A stretch of DNA of 50,274 nt from an uncultured cyanobacterium (GCA_903887375.1 CAISPN010000099.1:1-50274); one strand, 5' to 3'. Shown: positions 17,425 through 24,442, numbered from the stretch's first letter. Notes: a model not told the origin generated them from the sequence alone. A program made the numbers and translations.

Positions 17425-17452
17425 TTGACATGATTGCATAAATACATATACA
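17425..17452 (+). promoter_or_regulatory. Candidate sigma-70 promoter for rfbB
   Basis: A perfect -35 TTGACA (17425-17430) is separated by 16 nt from TATACA (17447-17452). Transcription would start near 17459, leaving a leader of about 125 nt before rfbB. That leader contains the palindrome CTCCTAGGAG (17559-17568) and a 5-codon ORF (17571-17588) that overlaps the rfbB ATG. Confidence 0.45.
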
Positions 17453-17584
17453 AAAAACAGGGCTTCTTTTCCAAAAAGTATGTTTTTTTCGCATTATTTT
17501 TGTAAATCAATCCAAAAACCAGATCTCTCTAAGAGGTATAATTCCAATCAATGACCATCTCCTAGGAGCGATGTTACTTAAGTT

Positions 17585-18679
17585 ATGACTCAAGACGATA
17601 CAAGAAAAGCTAGACGTATTATTATCACAGGTGGGGCTGGCTTCATTGGTTCAAACTTTGTCCATCACTGGTCCAAAAATTATCCCGAAGATCGCATAAT
17701 TGTTCTTGATAGCCTTACCTATGCCGGCAATCGAGCAACTTTAAAAGATCTAGAAAATCTAGAGAATTTTCGCTTTGTCCATGGTGATATATGCGATCGC
17801 CCTTTGGTAGATGAACTTCTTAAGCAAGAGAATATAGACACTGTTGCCCATTTTGCTGCTGAATCACATGTGGATCGTTCTATATTGGGTCCTGGGGCTT
17901 TTGTACAAACCAATGTAGTAGGGACTTTTACTCTACTTGAATCTTTTCGCCAATATTGGCTCGAATCGGCAAAACCAGAACATCATCGTTTTTTACATGT
18001 TTCAACTGATGAGGTCTATGGCAGTCTTGAGCCCAATGATCCTCCTTTTAGTGAAACTACTCCTTATTCACCTAATAGTCCCTATTCTGCTTCTAAAGCT
18101 GGTAGTGATCACCTTGCCAGGGCCTACTATCATACCTACGGTATGCCGACAATCATCACTAACTGCTCTAACAACTATGGACCTTTCCATTTTCCTGAAA
18201 AACTGCTCCCCTTAATGATCATCAATATCCTATTGAGTAAACCTCTGCCAGTATATGGAGATGGTCAAAATGTCCGCGATTGGCTCTATGTTAAGGATCA
18301 TTGTCAGGCACTTGATCTAGTGATTCACAAGGGAACTCCTGGTCAAACTTATAATGTAGGTGGTAACAATGAGGTAAAAAATATAGACCTTGTTCATCTA
18401 CTTTGTAAACTAATGGATGAACTAGCTGGAGATTTACCAGTTAAACCGGCAGAAAGTTTGATTACTTTTGTCAAAGATCGTCCAGGACATGATCGTCGCT
18501 ATGCAATTGATGCCAGTAAAATAAGACATGAATTGGGCTGGGTTCCCCAGAAAACTGTAGAACAGGGAATCAGAGAAACCATATTATGGTATTTAGAAAA
18601 CCAACAGTGGTGGCGACCACTGCTATCTGCTGATTACCAAGCCTATTACGAAGCATCCTACGGTCAAAAGTTCACATGA
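17585..18679 (+). CDS. rfbB: dTDP-glucose 4,6-dehydratase
   Basis: The 364-residue short-chain dehydratase converts dTDP-glucose to dTDP-4-keto-6-deoxyglucose, the entry to L-rhamnose and other deoxysugars for surface polysaccharide. The NAD loop is ITGGAGFIGSNFVHHW, HFAAESHVDRSI and VSTDEVYG (catalytic Thr-Asp-Glu) follow, and the YSASKAGSDHLARAYYHTYG segment holds the Tyr/Lys pair. The C terminus (NQQWWRPLLS) is typical. The other rml genes are not adjacent. The stop overlaps the thrB ATG (ATGA), an odd partnership between a sugar gene and an amino-acid gene. Confidence 0.94.
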   Translation: MTQDDTRKARRIIITGGAGFIGSNFVHHWSKNYPEDRIIVLDSLTYAGNRATLKDLENLENFRFVHGDICDRPLVDELLKQENIDTVAHFAAESHVDRSILGPGAFVQTNVVGTFTLLESFRQYWLESAKPEHHRFLHVSTDEVYGSLEPNDPPFSETTPYSPNSPYSASKAGSDHLARAYYHTYGMPTIITNCSNNYGPFHFPEKLLPLMIINILLSKPLPVYGDGQNVRDWLYVKDHCQALDLVIHKGTPGQTYNVGGNNEVKNIDLVHLLCKLMDELAGDLPVKPAESLITFVKDRPGHDRRYAIDASKIRHELGWVPQKTVEQGIRETILWYLENQQWWRPLLSADYQAYYEASYGQKFT

Positions 18680-19584
18680 AGCAAGTCACAGTTAAAGTTC
18701 CAGCAACTACTGCCAATATAGGTCCTGGTTTTGATTGTCTGGGAGCGGCTCTATCTCTTTACAATCGCTTTAAATTCACCCCAGCCGAAGAGAATACCAT
18801 TGAGATTACTGGCTCTCAATCACAAGGCGTTTTTTTAGATCTATCGCCAAACAATCTGCTCTACCATTCTTTCCTCAAGCTCTATAGGCATATTGATCAC
18901 TTTGCCCCAACAGTCAAAATATCGGTAGAGATTAATGTTCCTCTAGCTAGGGGTTTAGGCAGTTCTGCTACTGCAATTGTAGGAGGGCTTTTAGCTGGTA
19001 ATGCCATGGCCGGCAATCCATTGACTCCTAAAGAAATTAGAAATTTGGCAATTTCTATTGAAGGTCATCCAGATAATGTTGTCCCAACATTACTTGGCAA
19101 TTGTCAACTTTCGGTTGGCGGTGATGGTAATTGGCAAATTAGCCAAATTGACTGGCATAGCGATGTTATACCCATTCTGGCTATTCCTGAATTTAAACTC
19201 TCTACCGAGAAAGCCAGAGCAGTTTTACCAAGCCAATATTCTCGCCAAGATGCCATATTTAACATGAGTCATATTGCTCTTTTAATTAAGGGCTTGGAAA
19301 GCGCTAACCCTAAATGGTTAAAAGAAGCCCTGCAAGATCGCCTTCATCAACCTTATCGACAATCATTAATCCAGGGTTATGAAAATGTCTATAACGCCGC
19401 AATAGAAGCTAAGGCCCATGGCCTTGTGATCTCTGGAGCTGGCCCTACTTTGTTAGCTCTAGCTTCTCCTAGTTACAGCGATAATGTAGCTAAATCAATT
19501 GAGCAAGCCTGGCTCAGCCAAGGAGTGAAATCTCAGGTATTGACTCTAGCTATTGACCGTGAGGGAGCTAAGATTGAATCTTAG
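18676..19584 (+). CDS. thrB: Homoserine kinase
   Basis: The 302-residue GHMP kinase phosphorylates L-homoserine on the way to threonine. It begins VKVPATTANIGPGFDCLGAA, and the ATP loop is PLARGLGSSATAIVGGLLAG. IEGHPDNVVPTLLGNCQLS and the C-terminal ISGAGPTLLALA complete the family pattern. It overlaps rfbB by 4 nt and is probably translated by coupling to it. Its 3' end overlaps the DUF3493 gene on the other strand by 17 nt. Confidence 0.95.
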   Translation: MKQVTVKVPATTANIGPGFDCLGAALSLYNRFKFTPAEENTIEITGSQSQGVFLDLSPNNLLYHSFLKLYRHIDHFAPTVKISVEINVPLARGLGSSATAIVGGLLAGNAMAGNPLTPKEIRNLAISIEGHPDNVVPTLLGNCQLSVGGDGNWQISQIDWHSDVIPILAIPEFKLSTEKARAVLPSQYSRQDAIFNMSHIALLIKGLESANPKWLKEALQDRLHQPYRQSLIQGYENVYNAAIEAKAHGLVISGAGPTLLALASPSYSDNVAKSIEQAWLSQGVKSQVLTLAIDREGAKIES

Positions 19585-19819
19585 GGCGATCTTTGCTGAT
19601 TAACCAAATCATCAAGCTCATCACTCCTATTTGTAAAAAGAAATTGGGAATAGCTTCTTGTACATCACTTCCTGAGATGATTTTCACCAGAAAAACTATA
19701 GCCCCAATCAAGCCAGAACTACCAAGTGCTACATAGATAAACCAGCGAAAATAACGATATGGAGCTTTAGCCTCAGCGCGCAGCCTATCGTAGGGTCTGG
19801 GTTGTTTGGGTGATTGCAT
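19568..19819 (-). CDS. DUF3493 family protein (LPA1/Rep27-like membrane protein)
   Basis: The 83-residue protein starts PRPYDRLRAEAKAPYRYFRW and has two hydrophobic helices (about 26-46 and 55-73). This pattern is the DUF3493 domain, restricted to cyanobacteria and plastids; the plant proteins carrying it (Rep27/LPA1) assist photosystem II assembly and repair. A related thylakoid role here is inferred from family only. It is the last conserved gene before the tRNA breakpoint of the accessory island. Confidence 0.8.
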   Translation of the reverse strand: MQSPKQPRPYDRLRAEAKAPYRYFRWFIYVALGSSGLIGAIVFLVKIISGSDVQEAIPNFFLQIGVMSLMIWLISKDRPKIQS

Positions 19820-19858
19820 AAAGATATTTTTTTGATTTACTATTATATTTTAAAGCTT

Positions 19859-19895
19859 GCCGGTGTAGCTCAGGGGTAGAGCATTCGATTCGTAA
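19859..19895 (+). pseudogene. 5' half of tRNA-Thr(CGU), truncated in the anticodon loop
   Basis: The 37 nt contain the acceptor 5' strand GCCGGTG, TA, a D-arm GCTC-AGGGGTA-GAGC, then the anticodon 5' stem TTCGA and the loop TTCGTAA with anticodon CGT. Everything 3' of the loop is missing: the next bases are Uma2 coding sequence on the other strand, and I find no matching 3' half (TCGAA..., T-loop, CACCGGC) within the window. This is a broken tRNA gene marking the left boundary of the accessory island. The junction is ambiguous over a short A-run (about 19894-19899). ACG codons could still be read by a UGU tRNA. Confidence 0.8.
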
Positions 19896-19896
19896 A

Positions 19897-20216
19897 AAAT
19901 CAGGCAGGACATCTTCACCTGATAGTTCAGTAGGATTTTCCAATAGTTCTACTACTTGTCCTTTTCTATAGATTTCTACTTGATTATCTTGAGGATTAAT
20001 CAACCAACCCAAGAGAGCACCGTTATCGATATACTCTTGCATCTTCTCTCTGAGAGTATCTAAATTATCAGAAGGAGAACGCAACTCGACTACAAACTCT
20101 GGTGTAACCTGAGCAAAACCGCTTTTTTATTGAGTTGATAGAGAATCCCAAAGCTTGCGCGAAACCCAAGAAGCATCAGGAGAATTGTTTGGGCGATTTA
20201 AACTAGGAGCATAACC
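19897..20216 (-). pseudogene. Uma2 family (PD-(D/E)xK) nuclease, decayed copy 1
   Basis: On the minus strand the Uma2 core is readable: NRPNNSPDASWVSRKLWDSL (catalytic Asp in SPDASW), then an in-frame TAA at 20127-20129, then the continuation SGFAQVTPEFVVELRSPSDN with the ELRSPSD active-site strand, EYIDNGALLGWLINPQDNQV and ENPTELSGEDVLP. It is damaged three ways: the N terminus is missing, the TAA interrupts it, and the C terminus runs into the broken tRNA at about 19897. Uma2 genes are abundant and often decayed in cyanobacteria; their physiological role is unclear. Confidence 0.75.
19901..19940. repeat. 40-bp direct repeat, copy 1 (Uma2 C-terminal region)
   Basis: This matches 20941-20980 at 39 of 40 positions (C/G difference at 19928/20968). 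It encodes the NPTELSGEDVLP part of Uma2 on the minus strand. The two copies flank the toxin-antitoxin genes. Confidence 0.9.
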
Positions 20217-20289
20217 TTAAGTTTTGCCAACAATTTATTTAGGTGGCACAATATGAATATTATGACACTTCATAAAAACAATAGCAGAT

Positions 20290-20526
20290 ATGAAATTACG
20301 TGTCGGTGAGCAAGGGAGAATGGTAATTCCTTCAGACCTTCGTAAGCAGCTAGGGATAGATGTAGGAACTGAATTAGTAGCAAGGGTTGAAGGTGAATGC
20401 TTAATTTTAGAAACCCGTAAAGCGGTTTTGAATCGGCTCAAGAAGCTTTTTGCGCAAATTCCATCTGAGATCAGTATGGTTGATGAGCTGATTCTCGAAC
20501 GTCGTAAAGAGGCTGAAATTGAGTAA
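20290..20526 (+). CDS. AbrB/MazE-like (SpoVT-AbrB fold) antitoxin
   Basis: The 78-residue protein has an N-terminal swapped-hairpin DNA-binding domain with MKLRVGEQGRMVIPSDLRKQ, LGIDVGTELVARVEGECLIL, and a C-terminal helical tail (about 45-78) that would bind the toxin. The start is ATG 20290, and a weak GAGCAAGG-type purine stretch occurs only inside the gene, so the upstream RBS is poor. The stop overlaps the PIN toxin start by 8 nt, the usual arrangement for a VapBC pair with an AbrB-type antitoxin. It should repress its own operon and neutralise the toxin. Confidence 0.88.
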   Translation: MKLRVGEQGRMVIPSDLRKQLGIDVGTELVARVEGECLILETRKAVLNRLKKLFAQIPSEISMVDELILERRKEAEIE

Positions 20527-20899
20527 GTATATTTTAGATGCCTCAGCATTACTGGCTTCTTTACATAATGAGACAGGTTCAGAAATTGTAGATCTTCTTT
20601 TGTCAGAGTCCGCAATTTCTACAATAAACCTATCTGAGGTTATTCAAAAAGCTAGGCAAAGAAAAATCCCTACAGATCAAGTGGTCACTGGATTACAGCT
20701 ATTAGGTGTAGAGATAGTTGATTTTACTTTTGAACAGGCTGAGACAACAGCAGAATTATGGACAATAACTAAACCACTTGGATTATCATTGGCAGACCGT
20801 GCTTGTTTAGCATTGGCGAAAATACGAAATGCAGTGGCAGTCACTGGAGATAAAAGCTGGGCAGAAATCCAGGGCATATCTGTAAAGGTTATTAGATGA
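20519..20899 (+). CDS. PIN domain ribonuclease toxin (VapC-like)
   Basis: The 126-residue toxin starts with TTG 20519 inside the antitoxin gene. The acidic Mg-binding residues of the PIN fold are present: Asp in ILDASALLA, Glu in INLSEVIQKA, Asp in LSLADRACLALAK and Asp in AVTGDKSWAEI. VapC toxins cleave RNA, commonly tRNA or rRNA. All active-site residues and the reading frame are intact even though the surrounding sequence is decayed, suggesting the pair is still maintained. It lies between the two Uma2 fragments and upstream of the transposon-like end. Confidence 0.9.
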   Translation: MSKYILDASALLASLHNETGSEIVDLLLSESAISTINLSEVIQKARQRKIPTDQVVTGLQLLGVEIVDFTFEQAETTAELWTITKPLGLSLADRACLALAKIRNAVAVTGDKSWAEIQGISVKVIR

Positions 20900-20905
20900 A
20901 GCTAA

Positions 20906-21006
20906 TTAACCTATAACTCTTTTCAAATCCAGAGAGAAACCAGGCAGGACATCTTCACCTGATAGTTGAGTAGGATTTTCTAGGATTTCTACTGCTTATT
21001 CCTTTC
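20906..21006 (-). pseudogene. Uma2 family nuclease, C-terminal remnant (copy 2)
   Basis: On the minus strand this reads VEILENPTQLSGEDVLPGF followed by SLDLKRVIG and a normal stop (TAA at 20906-20908), the ordinary Uma2 C terminus. Upstream an in-frame TAA occurs at 20996-20998 and similarity disappears beyond about 21006. It is a second gene copy rather than the other half of copy 1, because the two share the ENPT(E/Q)LSGEDVLP stretch. Confidence 0.7.
20941..20980. repeat. 40-bp direct repeat, copy 2 (Uma2 C-terminal region)
   Basis: This is the partner of 19901-19940, 1,040 bp away in the same orientation, 39 of 40 identical. It could have mediated recombination, with the toxin-antitoxin genes between the copies. 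Confidence 0.9.
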
Positions 21007-21106
21007 TGATTAGTGTCTTTAGTTTTTCACCACCTGAAAACTCGCTTTGTTAAAACCCTTACTAAAAGGGCGTTTTAAAATCTTCCTTTGCCAGTGGGGA
21101 AAACTT

Positions 21107-21306
21107 CCTGACACTACCCTGAATGTGGGATTAAAATTAGTCGTAAAGTGTCAGGTCAACATATAAAGCTTTTTTAAACACGACACCTAATTTGGCTCCA
21201 TACAAACTAACCTTTAATTGTGCAAAATGGCTGTAACTTATATGAGCAGTTGATTACAGCCGATGACAGTAATCTGTCGTCACGTCATTTAATGTGGCAC
21301 TGTACA
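21107..21306 (+). mobile_element. Candidate Tn7-like / type V-K CAST transposon end
   Basis: The stretch ends CACTGTACA with TGTACA at 21301-21306, the terminal hexamer of TnsB-type transposons of the V-K CAST group. Just inside are an imperfect inverted pair GATGACAG/CTGTCGTC (21262-21279), containing the TGTCGTC/TGACA motifs of V-K TnsB sites, and GTCATTTAATGTGGCAC. Further inside are ACGACACCTAATTTGG (21180-21195), TAGTCGTAAAGTGTCAGG (21138-21155) and a facing CCTGACACT (21107-21115), which look like more TnsB-like sites. From memory the outer 45 bp closely resemble the ends of ShCAST. No tns or cas12k gene is present in the window, so this is an orphan end. The region 21006-21106 also holds a hairpin AAAACCCTT...AAGGGCGTTTT. 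Confidence 0.6.
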
Positions 21307-21626
21307 ATATAAAATTACGAATTAAATTCTCCTTTCAATCACTCTGTGTTTTTGATTGGTGATTTAGCTGGTTAAGGTTTATTTGAATTTTATATCGTAT
21401 TTAATCAATTCAATCAGAAAATCAAACAATCCCCTATTAGAATTACTATTACAGGTAAAATTATTAACCTGACTCAGATAAACAGTTCTTAAATAAATGA
21501 TTTGATTACAACAAATTCTAAGAATTCGGAGAAGATCTAAAAGAAGAGATTCGAAATATTTTCAATAAAGATATTTGCAATCTTTTACTGTAAATTAATA
21601 CTTTTGTAAAATTGGAAGAGGCAATT
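21307..21626. other. AT-rich intergenic stretch outside the transposon-like end
   Basis: This 320-nt gap lies between the TGTACA end and the lmo0937-like gene. I see no ORF of useful length, no RNA gene and no strong hairpin. The five bases after the end are ATATA and would be the target duplication if the other end were known. Confidence 0.5.
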
Positions 21627-21779
21627 ATGTTTGATCTCGCTTGGTCTATTATTGTTGTACTTTTTATCCTGTGGTTGATAGGATTCTCAATTCACATTGG
21701 AGGCGGCTTAATCCACCTGCTTTTGGTTTTAGTGCTTATTGGCATTGTCTACAACCTATTTACGAAACGAAGCATCTAA
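21627..21779 (+). CDS. lmo0937 family (DUF5670) small membrane protein
   Basis: This 50-residue ORF begins ATG 21627 with the purine stretch GGAAGAGG 7 nt upstream. It reads MFDLAWSIIVVLFILWLIGF, then a glycine-rich turn (HIGGGLIHLLLVLVLIG), and ends in a basic tail FTKRSI. Two closely spaced membrane helices with a central GGG-x-IH turn are the lmo0937 family pattern. These tiny proteins are widespread and often stress-linked; their function is unknown. A clear terminator follows at 21821-21858. A CsbD stress protein gene lies opposite. Confidence 0.8.
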   Translation: MFDLAWSIIVVLFILWLIGFSIHIGGGLIHLLLVLVLIGIVYNLFTKRSI

Positions 21780-21820
21780 TATAAAAGCGACTTTTGTATT
21801 AAATCAATTTTCAATAATTA

Positions 21821-21858
21821 GGTAGCTCATTAGCATTAACTAACAAGCTACCTTTTTT
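21821..21858 (+). terminator. Rho-independent terminator
   Basis: The arms GGTAGCT (21821-21827) and AGCTACC (21846-21852) pair perfectly, the loop contains a smaller TTAG...CTAA stem, and TTTTTT follows. It ends the lmo0937-like transcript; read from the other strand it lies just beyond the csbD gene. Confidence 0.8.
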
Positions 21859-21913
21859 ACTGCCAAAGCATTATAATCTTTGCTAGACAATCTTTCTAGC
21901 TCACTTGTCGCCC

Positions 21914-22102
21914 CTACAGGGCATCAAGAGTATCCTTGGACTTATCCTTTGCTTTTTCAACTGTCTGCTGAATTTTAGCTTGGGTTTGCTTGGCTTCGCC
22001 TTTAATTTTATCTTCTGTATTTCCAGTCATTTCTCCGTATGCTGATTGTAATTTACCTTCAACATTTTTAGCTGCTGCTTCTATTTTATCTTTAGCGTTC
22101 AT
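21914..22102 (-). CDS. CsbD family stress protein
   Basis: The 62-residue hydrophilic protein MNAKDKIEAAAKNVEGKLQS continues with AYGEMTGNTEDKIKGEAKQT and a Lys/Gln-rich helical tail. This is the CsbD-like domain (AKxVxGKxxExxGxxTGDxxxxxKGxxxQ). Family members are induced by general stress and nutrient limitation; no activity is known. It is preceded on its strand by a plausible RBS (CAGAGGTTA). It is convergent with the lmo0937-like gene. Confidence 0.88.
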   Translation of the reverse strand: MNAKDKIEAAAKNVEGKLQSAYGEMTGNTEDKIKGEAKQTQAKIQQTVEKAKDKSKDTLDAL

Positions 22103-22246
22103 AATTAACCTCTGTGTTGACTTACTATCCTCAGCATATCCAGTTGATGTTGCAGTTCATGTATAGGAGAGAGTTTGAGTTATCTTAGTTAATTATTGAA
22201 TCTACAGCAAAAACCCAAGATATAATTGTTAATAAACCAAAAAATC

Positions 22247-23206
22247 ATGTCATCAACAGTAAGTCTCCTGAGAGCAAACTCATATAATCTAAAATCTCTA
22301 AGAATCTCTATTGAGAATCTTCTAGAACCATTAGGGGGCATAGATTCTTTTGTTAAAAGAGGAGATCGGGTTTTACTCAAGCCCAATCTGTTAACAGCAG
22401 GTAATCCAGGGAAAGAATGCATTACCAGAGCTGAGATTCTGCATTGTGTGGCATCTCTGGTCTTAGAAGCTGGTGGCAAACCCTTTTTGGGGGATAGCCC
22501 AGCTTTTGGCAGTGCAAAAGGAGTGGCTAAAGCCAATGGTTATCTCCCTATGCTAGAGCAGTTAAATTTACCAATAGTTGAATTCCATGGAAAAAGCTAT
22601 GGCATAGACAATAAAGATTTCAATAATCTGAGACTTTCTAAAGAAGCCATGGAGGCAGATGTAGTGATTAATTTGCCCAAAGTAAAGTCACATATGCAAC
22701 TGACAATAACTTTGGGGGTTAAAAACCTTTTTGGCTGTGTTCCTGGAAAAATGAAAGCCTGGTGGCATATGGAAGCTGGCAAAGACAGCGAGCGCTTTGG
22801 CAAAATGTTGGTAGAAACTGCAAAGGCAATCGCTCCAGATTTGACCATCATAGATGGAATTATTGGTCATCAAGGCAATGGACCTAGTAATGGTGAACCT
22901 AGATTTCTCGGCGTTCTGGCAGCCTCTAGAGATGTTTTTGCGCTTGATTTAACGATGGCTGAAATTTTAGCAGTCAATCCTGATTTAGTCCCTACAATAG
23001 TTGCCCAAAAGGAATTAGGTTTAATTGGTGATATTGCCCAAATTGAATTTCCCTTGAGTCATCCTCGAGAGCTTTATGTTAGCGATTGGCAATTACCCAC
23101 TGCCATGATACCTATAGATTTCGGATTACCTCGGGTATTGCGCTCTACTTTTAAACACCTTTATATTCGCATAGTTAAAGAACCTCTAGAATCTTCTACA
23201 AATTAG
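22247..23206 (+). CDS. DUF362 domain protein
   Basis: I start at ATG 22247 (MSSTVSLLRANSYNLKSLRI), giving 319 residues; the upstream TTG adds seven unlikely residues. The DUF362 domain is shown by GDRVLLKPNLLTAGNPGKEC, AGGKPFLGDSPAFGS, VVINLPKVKSHMQLTITLGV then KNLFGCVPGKMKAWWHM, and DGIIGHQGNGPSNGEPRFLG. Many DUF362 proteins carry a ferredoxin-like Fe-S domain; I see no CxxCxxC cluster motif here, so this is the domain alone. The enzymatic role is unknown. Confidence 0.85.
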   Translation: MSSTVSLLRANSYNLKSLRISIENLLEPLGGIDSFVKRGDRVLLKPNLLTAGNPGKECITRAEILHCVASLVLEAGGKPFLGDSPAFGSAKGVAKANGYLPMLEQLNLPIVEFHGKSYGIDNKDFNNLRLSKEAMEADVVINLPKVKSHMQLTITLGVKNLFGCVPGKMKAWWHMEAGKDSERFGKMLVETAKAIAPDLTIIDGIIGHQGNGPSNGEPRFLGVLAASRDVFALDLTMAEILAVNPDLVPTIVAQKELGLIGDIAQIEFPLSHPRELYVSDWQLPTAMIPIDFGLPRVLRSTFKHLYIRIVKEPLESSTN

Positions 23207-23311
23207 CCAAAATTAAGAGAATATTGTTTTTTGGTTAATTTTAAAAAAAGTAGTTACAATTGTGCTTAATAGAGCGATATAACCTCGAGAGGTTGATTGA
23301 CTACTGAATTT

Positions 23312-23509
23312 ATGGAAGTACCTGAGCGAGAGAGCAATCCCCCTATCGGCAGATGGGCTAGTTTTCTGGGAACGTTCGTTGCAATGTTGACTTTGGTGTT
23401 ACCTGTAGTGGCTATCTCCTGTTTTTCATCTTCTGAACTTAGAGAAACTTCCAACAAGGTAATGATTTTAGGGGATAGCTCAAATGGTATGATTTTGGGA
23501 AAACCTTAA
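23312..23509 (+). CDS. Small single-pass membrane protein of unknown function
   Basis: ATG 23312 gives 65 residues (MEVPERESNPPIGRWASFLG...), with one hydrophobic helix at about 20-38 (FVAMLTLVLPVVAISCF) and a polar tail. I do not recognise it. It lies 21 nt upstream of the pyrophosphatase start in the same direction, so they may be co-transcribed. A 14-bp hairpin sequence AACCTC-GA-GAGGTT (23281-23294) sits just upstream, without a T-run. Confidence 0.5.
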   Translation: MEVPERESNPPIGRWASFLGTFVAMLTLVLPVVAISCFSSSELRETSNKVMILGDSSNGMILGKP

Positions 23510-23530
23510 AGACCATTGGGGAGAAATTTT

Positions 23531-24040
23531 GTGGATCTATCACGTATTCCAGCACAGCCAAAGCCTGGATTAATTAATGTATTAATTGAGATTCCAGCAG
23601 GTAGTCGCAATAAATATGAGTTTGACAAGGACATCAATGCTTTTGCACTTGATCGTGTACTTTATTCATCTGTAAATTATCCTTATGACTATGGTTTTAT
23701 TCCCAATACCTTAGCCGATGATGGAGATCCTCTAGATGGAGTGGTAATAATGGATCAGCCGACTTTTCCTGGTTGCGTTATAGCTGCTCGCCCTGTGGGA
23801 ATGTTGGAAATGGTAGATGGGGGAGATAGAGATGAAAAAATTCTCTGTGTTCCAGATAAAGATCCCCGCTATAGTCATGTTAAATCTCTCAAAGATATAG
23901 CCCCGCATCGCTTAGATGAAATTTCTGAGTTTTTCAAAACCTATAAAAATCTTGAGAAAAAAGTTACTGAAATTTTAGGTTGGCGCGATGTGGATGCCGT
24001 TTTGCCCTTAGTTGAGCAATGTATTAAAGCTTACAAATAG
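23531..24040 (+). CDS. ppa: Inorganic pyrophosphatase (family I, soluble)
   Basis: GTG 23531 with GGGGAG 7 nt upstream gives 169 residues, the usual length; the TTG at 23516 lies before that ribosome-binding site. The active-site motifs are present: [35 protein letters not shown] and [10 protein letters not shown] (the D-x-D-P-x-D signature), then DKDPRYSH and the acidic Mg ligands. The hexameric enzyme hydrolyses pyrophosphate from biosynthetic reactions. It is followed 19 nt later by ndhM, which has its own good RBS. Confidence 0.95.
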   Translation: MDLSRIPAQPKPGLINVLIEIPAGSRNKYEFDKDINAFALDRVLYSSVNYPYDYGFIPNTLADDGDPLDGVVIMDQPTFPGCVIAARPVGMLEMVDGGDRDEKILCVPDKDPRYSHVKSLKDIAPHRLDEISEFFKTYKNLEKKVTEILGWRDVDAVLPLVEQCIKAYK

Positions 24041-24059
24041 TAACTAAAGGAGAACTCCT

Positions 24060-24416
24060 ATGCTTTTAAAATCGACCACTCGTCATGTGCATATATTCAC
24101 CGCAGAGGTTAGCAATAATGAATTTGTCCCCAGTGAGAAAATGTTGACCTTGGATATCGATCCAGATAATGAATTTAACTGGTCTGATGAAGCTCTCCAG
24201 AAGGTCTACAGAAAATTTGATGAGCTGGTGGAATCATATGATGGTGAAGATTTGACAGAGTATAATTTGAGGAAAATAGGCTCTGATCTCGAGCATATGA
24301 TCCGCTCTCTTTTGGAAAATGGGGCTATTTCTTACAATTTGGGTTCAAGAGTTCTTAACTATAGTATGGGGTTACCCAAGCTTGAGAGTCCTGAGACCGA
24401 AGGGAAGTACAGATGA
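24060..24416 (+). CDS. ndhM: NAD(P)H-quinone oxidoreductase subunit M
   Basis: The 118-residue protein begins LLKSTTRHVHIFTAEVSNNE, with TLDIDPDNEFNWSDEALQKV, FDELVESYDGEDLTEYNLRK and SRVLNYSMGLP, all strongly conserved in cyanobacterial and chloroplast NdhM. It is a peripheral, oxygenic-photosynthesis-specific subunit of NDH-1 on the cytoplasmic (stromal) side of the thylakoid membrane, needed for respiration and cyclic electron flow. Its presence is good evidence for a photosynthetic cyanobacterium. An AAAGGAGAACTCCT Shine-Dalgarno region precedes the ATG. Confidence 0.95.
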   Translation: MLLKSTTRHVHIFTAEVSNNEFVPSEKMLTLDIDPDNEFNWSDEALQKVYRKFDELVESYDGEDLTEYNLRKIGSDLEHMIRSLLENGAISYNLGSRVLNYSMGLPKLESPETEGKYR

Positions 24417-24442
24417 GTGATTTCAAGATTTAAAAAGGTTTA

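Noticed and set aside
19785-20084. A 99-residue ORF that could be listed as a real gene
   Set aside because: It is the middle of a Uma2 gene with an upstream nonsense codon and a tail made of reversed tRNA sequence; treated as part of a pseudogene.
20235-20615. A 126-residue minus-strand ORF opposite the antitoxin
   Set aside because: Composition is that of a shadow frame; the plus-strand AbrB and PIN proteins explain the DNA.
21050-21290. A run of hairpins considered as a CRISPR array
   Set aside because: There is no repeated unit with regular spacers; only one repeat-like segment exists.
23281-23294. AACCTCGAGAGGTT as a terminator
   Set aside because: It has only a 2-nt loop and no T-run, and lies upstream rather than downstream of a gene.
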